Below are positions 24,401-44,146 of a DNA stretch of 44,146 bases, piece after piece. The DNA comes from Halocaridina rubra. Lineage: Eukaryota > Arthropoda > Malacostraca > Decapoda > Atyidae. The position numbers and the translations under genes are program-made. The DNA lies in NCBI GenBank assembly GCA_037179515.1, contig JAXCGZ010021414.1:5001-49146 (forward strand), written 5' to 3'. Within the stretch, counting starts at the first letter, position 1; every line of letters begins with the position of its first letter. The notes under the pieces are model-generated. The model did not search any database, was not told the DNA's origin, and saw nothing but the letters and a program-made list of their open reading frames with translations.

Positions 24401-27400
24401 TAATGTTTATATCAAGTGGCATCATTCTATAAGTATTTGTAATACTGTACTAGATAATCTTTATCCTTTGGTATGATTAGCAGATCAGTATACAGTATGC
24501 GCTTTTACTGATGCCATTAGAGTAAGGAAAAGCACAATGAAGAGTGTGTATATGTCTTGTATGGTATCCAAGATTATATGAGATGGTATATGCGAATATC
24601 AGATACTTAAGGTAATTTCAACTTCTGACATTTATATACAGGCAGGTAATGTTATTGAAAAGATAATTTTAGATTGATTACTCATACCAAGAATTCTACT
24701 ATAGTAATGTATCCGTAACTATACATGAGAGTATATAAATATAGTAATCTACTAATAACTATACTTAAGGAATATATAAAGATGCTATGATAATTTTTAT
24801 AGTTTATGAAATCATATGTTAAAAGCGTAAAGCTCTTAGTTGATAACCTGTTTCAGTTCCCTACAGTAAGGGATTTTTTTTTTTTATTCTATACCTAACA
24901 AAAATTTTTGACATGTTACATATTAAACCTTTCAAAAAGATGTGAGCAACATTTGGTAGACGAGTTTTCAGGAGGCGTAGTCTAAAAAAGGCTGTAATTT
25001 ATACGTATCAGCTTATATAGTTTAGCCGTCCCTGTTGGTAATCAGTCATAATGCTACTGTGATTTTCCTTGGTGTTCGCTTATAGCAAACTGCTGAAGTG
25101 GAAGTGATCTTAGGATTGTTAGTACAGGTGCGTGTTGATAGCCACCAGAAAATGAGCATATTATCCTTCTTAATAATTAACGTAACTGGTATTAGCTGTT
25201 ACTGAGTTAGTATGATTGTAACATCCTCGTCATGATAATTAATGTTGATTTCGAAAGCGTATGACTGTTCAGCATAATTTTTTTATATTTTACAATTATT
25301 AACATTCCGCATGCAGCATAGTGAAGTTAAACTTGTATGCATTTGTGAATTTAGAATCATAAAACTGTATTGCATATAATTTTATTGTAAGGATTATTCT
25401 CAAAGATGTTTTTAGCTTATATGGAAAATTGTATTCTCTGCGAACTCATATTCATGTTTAATATGTATGAATCATTGTCATATTACATTGATATGTCGAG
25501 GATTTTAAAAGACATGACTTTCAGTGCATGCATAGTTCTCGTCAGGTATGTCTATTTAGAGAGAGGTTTATTTATTTGTAGGTATTAATCCTACAGACAT
25601 TAAGTACTCCAAAAATAGGGAGAGACTATCCTAGTCACCAAGCAGAAACTGCAGTAATAACTGAAATGATATTGGTGACTAATCATAATATGCCTTGTCA
25701 CCAAAATGCAGCTTAAAAGGAAAAAATTGGAACCTACCTCAGAAGGTGAGGAGGCGAAGACCACTTATTGTAAACCTGGAGTCCATTAACCTTGGAATCC
25801 TTTCAGGAAGGAAATTTCACTCTGTCATTTGCATTATCTCCATGAGATACAAATTCTAAAAGGCTAGTTTTTATAATCCTCCCTTTTTTATTATAATTTT
25901 CTTAAGTAAAGCGTCTGAAATAGAGAAAAGTGATGTGAAAAATAGATATATGTATATCCACATTCAGTGTGGCTTTTTTTTTTATAAAGTTTTCGGAAGA
26001 TTAACAAATTATCTTTAGTAAACCTAATAGTACCATATCGTTTGGAATATGTTTGAATAGTAACAACAATGTGTGTGCAGATATCTTAGCAGAGATACAA
26101 AAACAGTAAATTAAATTTCTTTCTGTAATACTAATAATTTTCACGAATACTACAATATGATACTTCTCAGTTTTTTGCTATTCAGAGTTTTCATATTTTT
26201 GTGATGAAAATGTGTCTGAAGCGCCCTTTATATGTAGAGACTGTGTAATATTTAAGCACAATACCCAACAAAATATATGCTATTTCTTGATCGGAGGTGT
26301 AATGGTCTAAGTTTCATTTTTATCTCAAAGCAGCATTTGTTTATTTGGTAACTTTTTTTTAAAGAAGTATCATTTTCATATATATTTTTTTTTGCTTACG
26401 TATGTGCTATGTACGCCTCATGTCTTACTTATAGCAGAATTATCATCAGCTAATTTTCTTCATTCCTCTAAACTGAATATTATGAGGGTGACCTTGACAA
26501 TCCTTTTGGCATTTACATATTGTTCCTAATTTTTAGTCATTTAAACCTCCTTATTTGTATATTTAGTATTATTAAATACTCATTATCCATAACTTATTTG
26601 ATGACTGTTTTAATAGCCTCCAAATTTTTATGTATTTTGATCATGAAACAAATCAGAGATAGGTCATCTATTTATGACCGAATCTCCAGTCACTAGATTA
26701 GACAGAATTGTATTTAAAGACACATTCCAAGTTTTCCATGTGAAATCTCTGTGTTTATATAATTTGGTTAAATAGAGATGACAATGAAGGGTTAAATCAT
26801 GTTCTTTGGAAGTCCTAGTAAAGCTCTGCTAAAATAGAACTTCTTGATCTATATGAAAAGCTACCATCGCGATAGGCCATTAAAGAAATCAGATTATCTG
26901 GCATTTTTTATTATTTCACTGTAGTATCATTATTGTATGTTTTATTTGGCCCTATAACCACCAAGGTTCATGTGTTATTTGCTATACAGTATATTTTCTT
27001 AAGAGAGAAATTATGTATTATTTTTTATGAGTAGCTGTTGACATGTTGTAAAACAAATGAGCGTAACTACCCCACTTTCTTTATGGCATATTATCTTTTT
27101 GAATAATATGAAGAAGTGTGCTTATTGGTTCAATATTAGTACTAAAATATAATGACTAAATCTGTAGTCTTCTCAGTTTAAGAATCTGTGAGAATGTTAT
27201 TTGTACTGTATTTGCTTTTCTTGCTTTTGCTGAAGTAATATAACTTTTCCATTTGTATATTCCCATGTATTTTGACCTCTCAATTTCAGGGTATCTTATA
27301 CCTTACTGCAAATGATAGCATTTCAAGTTTTATCAATTTTAGTTTACACTTGAAAAATTATGGAAATGTACTTATATTTGATTAATCTGGTCCTGTTCAT

Positions 27401-27828
27401 CAGCTGATACCTGGAATATTCACTAAAATGAGTGATTCTTTAAAAACTAATTAAGATATTCAACTATTGTAAACACGTTTTACTTCTGTTATGATTATAT
27501 TCAACATACCCAGAGTATGCTCAGTTCTTGGCATCAGTCTCAAAGTACTTCTAAGGCAAGTGATGCACTATATCTTGTCATATGTTTTTTCCTCATAGCA
27601 GTTCTGATAATTTTTTTCTAAATCACCAACCTCACGTCCAAGATATGCCTCCTGAATGTATCTTTTACAGGCATTTGCGATGAACAGTATGAAATACCTG
27701 TATATAGCGTCAGTCCTTAAGCACCAGCTAATGCGTATATGATATCTTTTGCTAATAGTTCCGATGTATAATACTTGTACATTTCCCTCAAAGATGGGGA
27801 TATGATTGGCAGATAATTGCTCAATTGA
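21403..27828. other. AT-rich stretch without recognisable genes
   Basis: No coding signal, tRNA-like box or mobile element that I can support. Two AATAAA motifs stand at 24065-24078, followed by a T/G-rich stretch. A local duplication of about 40 bases is visible at 24700-24780 (ATAGTAATNTA then AACTATAC and ATATAAA, twice). It may be long 3' UTR or intergenic. Confidence 0.4.
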
Positions 27829-28024
27829 CTATGCAATGCCTTGAGAAGCAGTTCCAGTGGCTACAGAGTAGTTACAGAAGTCCCGATCTCATTATCAGCA
27901 CTGAATGAATATAATAGAAAAGTCTTGTCTTGTCTTCACTCTACCCTAGTATCCTTGCACAATGAAGGATTTCAAACAAGGAAAGGCAATGCAAGTGATT
28001 TTGAGAGCAAATTGTGTTCTTTAA
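27829..28024 (+). other. Possible exon of unknown function ending at a strong donor (weak candidate)
   Basis: After an in-frame stop at 27826 the frame stays open with protein-like composition (for example YRVVTEVPISLSALNEYNRK and VLSCLHSTLVSLHNEGF) until a strong donor, AAGG|GTAAGA, at about 28024. Possible acceptors upstream (TACAG near 27865-27880) have weak pyrimidine tracts. No homologous domain is recognised. Open stretches of this length arise by chance in a window this size, so this is only a lead. Confidence 0.15.
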
Positions 28025-28079
28025 GGGTAAGAACAAACTTTTTCTTTATTCTTTCCTTTTGGTAATGATTTTTAAAGCC

Positions 28080-31000
28080 ACATTGATATATTGAAGAGCT
28101 CCTGTTAATCTTCCTCTCTCTCCGTCCTTTGTGATTCGTTCTCTCCATATTATCCAGCCATGTGAGTAGTCATTATCATGAAAAGGCCCGAGTACAGTCA
28201 ACTGTTGAGCAGTTTTGCACTGTCAAATGCTATTCCAGGCTTTTTCCTACTTTTACTCAAGAGGTTGTAATAACGTGGTGTAATTGTGGCCAAAATCGCT
28301 TCCAACTTTGTCATAATTCATGATCACAGGTTTTGCTTTTCAGATGGGAAGCTGACTGTTTAAAAGAAAATGGGCTTGTTTAACATGTTATTATAACGTT
28401 TTTGTGCTCATAACAGTACTAAAGATTCTATTACTCAGTGAGTATGTCAATAATGTTTTGCGAAGGTCTTTAATATTCTGGATGGGAATCTCTTTATTGT
28501 AATGCTACTGAGAGACTTCTGACGCTCATGTGTATACTAAATCTATCTATAATCCATTCATTCTGGTAAGACAACTCAAAAGGTTCGGCATTCACTGGGC
28601 CAAGGTAGTGCGTAGTCTCTTCATATATGCAGGTACACTTACGAGTCATTTATATTTAGGGTGTCACTTATGAAGCTTTACAGTCCATTTATTTCATATG
28701 CTTCATGGTATAAGCATCTTGCCGTAGTTCGCCTGCATATGAAAATTGTGGGTTGGTCATCACACGAATATTATGATGGTCACGATATAGACGAATGATT
28801 GGCTGCTTAAAGGTTAACATCCCTTAAATTTTGTCTTGTGCATCTTGCTAGTGTTCGGATTTATGGTCCTTCGGTGTAGTCTTCTTGAACTCCCTGATGA
28901 GATTTGGTATGGCTTAGATTGGTGCAAAATAAATCCTTTTTAGGTTGTATGGCCCTCTATATTTTTTTCTGCAGGTTTTCTTGGTTTATGAGTTTTCCCA
29001 CTATTGCTTAGTGACAGTGTTCACTGAAGTACATTCTACTCGTCAGAAATCTGTTGCTTTAGAAGATTCTACTTGAATCTACCAAGTTTAAAAAATGTGG
29101 TTTTCTCTTCTTCCCAGCCATTTTTGACACTATAATTCATGTTTCCTCTAAAAAGTCATGTATGTTGTCATTTCGCCATCTTTTTAGTCATATCCTCAGC
29201 AAATATCGTTCGTTTTTATGATTATGAAGAACATCTGTCTGAACTGTGAATCCGGGTGTATTATTTCTTGATGATGTTGCATTACCATTATAGAGTACTT
29301 AAGCTGTTAGGCATAGAACTATTTTCTTAGGTTCAAGGAATCTCGTTTCAACTCCAATTTTGGGTTTAGTTGTCAACTATTGCCATAGAGAATACTGTGT
29401 TTCTTGTCATCCATACTTAATATTTTCACAGCTCCCCTTCAAGCTTGTGGTGATTCTCAATCGTTCGAAAACGGTGGGGTGTCTGCGCTATCAGTTGTGC
29501 ATCTCTGCACATGTTGGTTCCAGGGTTTAAGAAATTAAAAGTCATTTGCTGTATGTGGTTAGTAACTAAGATATAGTTCTGATACACTTTTCACGTTTTC
29601 CTCATATGATGTCATTCATTAGCTCTCAAATATGGAAGTCTATATTTTTAGACCAATCTGAGTCTCAGATTTCAAGATGGAGTGCTCGTCTTGTGTGTAC
29701 AGCATCAAATGATGTACTGCTGTCTTGCATGATCATCCTTTCACATTGGTGTATTTTAGGAATGAGCCATTTGTTGTAACTGATGGAGGCTTACTTTTCT
29801 GTGTTGTTGATTAGACTTTTGTTCTTTCTGGGACTATTGGCTGCCTTTTCACTTTTCTATCCTTCTTTGCTTTCTCTTAAACCTCCCTGGATATGGACAG
29901 TGTTTATCAATATTATATTTGTTTATAGTTCATGCTCTTAGCATGTTGATTCATAAGTCCCAATTTCCCTTATCTGTCACTTTGCTAAAGATTTGTTGGT
30001 CTTAAAATGTCTTGTCATGTTTTTATAATTTAGTTTTGTTGGTTTTAGATCCATGACAAGGTGTTTGATTGTTTTATAAATACGTTTTTTGTATATTTGT
30101 ATACAGTATACTAATTTTCCATATTTTAGCCCTTTATTTTTCCGTTCTTTAATTCAGCCATTTAACTACATTATTTATTACGTGTGTGCACAATCATCAG
30201 AGGTCTTGGATTGCACTTTTCTTTCCAAGATATAAGTAGATACTATCATGTCTAAGCACTGTATTTGCCCTAATGTCATGAAACACTTACAGTCATGCTA
30301 GGGTACAGAAGAGCAGTGCTGTTTGTGAACAACAGTTTTCAAATAACGTGCCTAGCTGCATGTTCATCTTGCTCTCTGGATCATTATACCATATAATATT
30401 AAAGTGGTGTTAGTAACTCTTGTGACTGGTGTTGTGGGCATTTTCAGGCAACTGAAGGCCTTTAGCTTAAATATGCATCATATAATGGAAAATTTATCTA
30501 CACCATTGCATTTTTATCATGGAAGGAAAGTATGACGTAGTTTGTGTTTTCCCAACGTAAAAGTTGATTAGTTTCACCCAGCCTCCATTTTCTCTTCTTG
30601 AGACCTTACTTTGTTGTTTACCTAAAAATGCCGTTCCCCTTTTTTCTGCAATACAAATATTAGATTCCAATCACAATGAGTGCTTATATATCTTTAGGCA
30701 AGGGTTGCATCATTTTGTCAGTTATGGGAAAATTATTCGTATATATATATCAAAAGCCAAAAATTTCATAGCTGCTATAAAGAAAGAGCATCTAACAGTA
30801 CATTGCTCACTATGACTTACATCTGCAAGTGCTTTAGAACATTAAGGCAGCATATTTCACTCTTTTTCCAAAAGCAGCTTCTTAAGCCATATTTGTCCAT
30901 GTCTTATGGCGCATGTTGACTGAGAGATTTCTTTTCTAGTTATAGTTAGAATTCAAAACTAGCATCAACATGTAACCAATGCAGTAATTATGATATACTC

Positions 31001-31430
31001 CCTCATATGAATGTTATATTTTTTTTTCATTAATCAAGATTATTCAAAGAAGAGACATCTTATTTTCGGTTTTCCTAATAATTGTGTACTGAATCACACT
31101 TGGTAATATGGTGCTTTACAGCAAACTACAAATATCAAAAGTCCTTATGAGACCATATGTCATAACAAAATACTGTACTATGTAATCTGTCTCAACATCC
31201 AAAGAAATATTATTTTAACTGATTTTTTAAGACTGAATATCAAGCAATGGAATTTACTGTGTGCTTATAATATTGTGCAGAGATAATTATTTAAATTAAG
31301 AACTGTGAGTTGCAAAGATTAGAAATAAAGATTGTACTTACCATTGACTGTTAGTTTTCTCCTTATCTATTTCACTGTGTTGAAGGTGACTGAACATTAA
31401 ATCATAACATGGAACAGCTGATGATATGAT
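28080..31430. other. Stretch without recognisable genes
   Basis: Slightly less AT-rich than the preceding 6 kb, especially 28560-29900, but no motif on either strand could be tied to a known family. AATAAA stands at 31324-31329 just before the retroelement. Confidence 0.35.
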
Positions 31431-31439
31431 TGAGGATTT

Positions 31440-33822
<2,383 letters not shown>

Positions 33823-33855
<33 letters not shown>

Positions 33856-33856
33856 G
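33823..33856. repeat. (TTA)n microsatellite at the 3' end of a LINE tail
   Basis: ATT/TTA units that abut the 3' end of the minus-strand LINE fragment, so they may be its tail. Confidence 0.9.
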
Positions 33857-34170
33857 TTGCGACACCGGAACAGGCAAGATAATTGCCCTCATCAGGCCTG
33901 GGCACAAAGAGAAGACTGAGACAAACAAATACTAGAAGTTTAAATACAAGTCAGAAATAAGAGTAATACACAAAAGGAAAAGGAAAGGTTGAAAGAATAG
34001 TCGAAGTGATGAAGAAATAGAGATATGGCAGGATTAGGCCCTGAGATAACGATAGATCCACATTTTTAAGGAGATATTTCAAAAGAATTAGGAACGACAG
34101 AAGGAGGAAGAGAGTTCCAGAGACTGAAGGTGGGTGGGAAGAATGAAGTCCATTTTCTTCCTAGAACTGG
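33857..34170 (-). mobile_element. LINE 3' end, minus strand, same family as 13903-14540
   Basis: Read on the minus strand it gives FFPPTFSLWNSLPPSVVPNS followed by a stop, the last residues of the same ORF2 C-terminus as at 14230-14300. The 3' tail then matches the 13903-14540 copy over about 250 bases (GACTATTCTTTCA, CCTTTCCTTTTCCTTTTGTG) and ends GTGCCCAGGCCTGATGAGGG then TTGCC and CCGGTGTCG. It is strongly 5'-truncated. Confidence 0.82.
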
Positions 34171-35336
<1,166 letters not shown>

Positions 35337-35546
35337 TTCAGAAATCTAATATCTACATATGCATTTTTTTTTACAAAAAATCGACAAACTTTATAAATTC
35401 ATTCATGTCAGAGGAAAATGAAGAAAATAGAACCGTAGTTGGAATTCACCAACTAAATATTCCATAGCTAGAAAATGAATTTAGCTAGAGAAACTCTCAT
35501 ACTTTCGAAACTAGTCTTAGTCTCTATTTACAACTAAGTTTCTCTG

Positions 35547-38957
<3,411 letters not shown>

Positions 38958-39039
38958 AAACGTAATATACACACACCCATGTCATATTCGTCCTATATTC
39001 AGCTATTTAATAAAAAATAACTTCACTTTGTGTCACTAT

Positions 39040-39184
39040 TAGTCCCCCATTATGGGATTGGACACAGTGTGGCTAGGGATTTCAGGCTGGATGCCCTTCC
39101 AAGCACCCTACAGTGGGCTCAACCATGGGTCTGTCAACTCCTGAGTTGAGTATTTTAACCACTCTGCTAATGTGGTCCCCTAGT
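39040..39184 (-). mobile_element. tRNA-derived SINE, second family
   Basis: On the minus strand: GGGGACCACATTAGCAGAGT, then GGTTAAAATACTCAACTCAG (A box TAGCAGAGTGG), then CCCATGGTTGAGCCC, a B-box-like sequence with one or two deviations. A short body with GGAAGGGCATCCAGCC follows. The head resembles a Ser/Leu-type tRNA. Target-site duplications were not clear. Confidence 0.65.
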
Positions 39185-40302
39185 CGTAATAAGAATAAAC
39201 TATCAATGATGTTTGCGAAGTAAAATGAAATTAACAAAGGTCAACAGTAGTAACAAACTCAAGACAATATTAATTCGTGGTACAAAGCAATCACAGTTTA
39301 ACAGCTTTAGCAGCCTGTCCAACACATTCATAAGAACTGTTATCAGAAAGAACAAGCTCAGTAGTTTCTGGAGGTCAACCTTATATGCAACAGCTTACAA
39401 AGATAGTGAACTAATGATTCATTATTTTCCTACTTTTAAAAAGTTCTGTTCCCATCAATGACAGTTATCATTGCTATAGGTTATTAGCAGAAAAAAAACA
39501 AGCTTTAGCAATATCAAATGCACAGCCAATGTCCTCCTGAATTCTTGTTTGAGGCAGTTCAATTGTCTTCCAAATGTTCAGAAAAATACGTCTACAATAC
39601 TAATCACTCAAAACTCTATATCAAGTATCAATATTTTATTGTTTGGTGTATTAAAACTCATACAGACTATAATACAACAGAAGTACTATTCATACTCCTA
39701 TATTCTTCTATATAAAGGCAAAATTTCTTATTTAAAATGCTTTGAAAAATTATGACTGCTGAACAAATTCTTTGTTCCTACATAATGGACATAAGATATA
39801 ACAAAAATATCTATAAGCAAGCTCGTCAAATGAAACGGATAGTCAGTAAATATGCCCTTTTTCATCATTCAAAAAATTATATATATATACAGCTTCATAA
39901 ATATTTAGAGAAATGTGATGTAACAGCTTAAATTTGGAAAAGCCTGTATATCTGAAGCATATATAACAATTAAAAAGAATAATAGCGACAACAGAGCTAA
40001 ATAATGAAAATATGATCAGGTCACATACTTAATGCACTATGACCATAAAAATCTACAGCTGCTCTGGCTCTATTACTGTTGCGAGACATATGACCGAAGT
40101 AACTTCAAGTCAACATAATATTCGATAACCATATTATAATAGTTGAAATAATTCTTTCTGAGTATTACATAAGTGCATAAAAAAGTGAATTCCTAAGGAT
40201 CAAAATATCACTGGTAATTAGTCTTTGAGGATTAGGCTGAATAATAACAATAATAACACTTTGAGCAATAAGACACTGCAAACAGAGAGGATGTCATTTA
40301 AA
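39185..40302. other. Non-coding AT-rich stretch
   Basis: Short chance frames only (for example 39213-39461); nothing else recognised. Confidence 0.4.
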
Positions 40303-40519
40303 GGTAAAGGTTGCCAGGTTTCAGTTCCGATATCCATCTGAGATGTTCCTCGAACGTCAGCCAGGGCAAGCCCCAAACCCCCACTGTGGTGCCCAGCCAC
40401 AGCAGTAACCTCCTAGTTAACAGCTTAAACTCTTTTGCCTGGATGAGGCTCGATCTGCCAACCTCATGAATACGAAGTCAGCGTGTTACCGCTATACTAG
40501 CCAGAGGCTAAAAACAAGG
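40303..40519 (-). mobile_element. tRNA-derived SINE, third family
   Basis: On the minus strand the head reads CTCTGGCTAGTATAGCGG, then TAACACGCTGACTTCG, like the A box and anticodon arm of a tRNA, then GCAGATCGAGCCTCATCC, a degenerate B box. The body continues for about 130 bases. CATTTAAA at 40295-40302 and 40520-40527 may be the target-site duplication. Confidence 0.7.
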
Positions 40520-41420
<901 letters not shown>

Positions 41421-41443
41421 TGTATACATGAGAGTGAGTTTAC

Positions 41444-41894
<451 letters not shown>

Positions 41895-41895
41895 A

Positions 41896-44146
<2,251 letters not shown>

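Overview
The window is animal nuclear DNA. It is AT-rich, has spliced genes with GT-AG introns, is loaded with very long di- and trinucleotide microsatellites, and holds several non-LTR retrotransposon remnants and tRNA-derived SINEs. Short (CCTAA)n runs match the arthropod-type telomere motif. Together these suggest an arthropod, most likely a decapod crustacean such as a shrimp. The taxon is an inference; nothing here proves it.

One protein gene is well supported. It is a plus-strand, calmodulin-like EF-hand gene with five exons in the window: 6505-6762, 11836-11971, 16590-16725, 17514-17662 and 20541-20572 (stop). The first visible exon encodes a basic, Lys/Gln/Gly/Pro-rich extension that calmodulin lacks. 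The other four encode a full-length, gap-free calmodulin-type domain in which only the first EF-hand loop is canonical. The 5' end with the start codon lies upstream and was not found.

Layout. 1-6500: a retrotransposon C-terminal remnant, many microsatellites and a 251-bp foldback MITE. 6505-20572: the gene, with retroelement pieces in its introns (a LINE tail, a compositionally odd block, two tRNA-SINEs with target-site duplications). 20573-31430: 3' flank or long 3' UTR with no clear gene. 31440-33215: a broken reverse-transcriptase element. 33216-38957: (TA)n tracts, a LINE tail, and a striking palindromic array of 278-bp units that each carry a tRNA-like Pol III promoter, followed by an older diverged relative. 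38958-44146: two more tRNA-derived SINEs, another LINE/SINE tail and very long (TA)n tracts.

The most unusual structure is the array at 35695-37800. Five units face left and three face right. They keep an exact 278-bp period with almost no divergence. The left arm shows an A-B-A-B-A dimeric higher-order pattern that the right arm lacks. Each side runs into a (TA)n tract, and a second decayed array with the same layout lies next to it.
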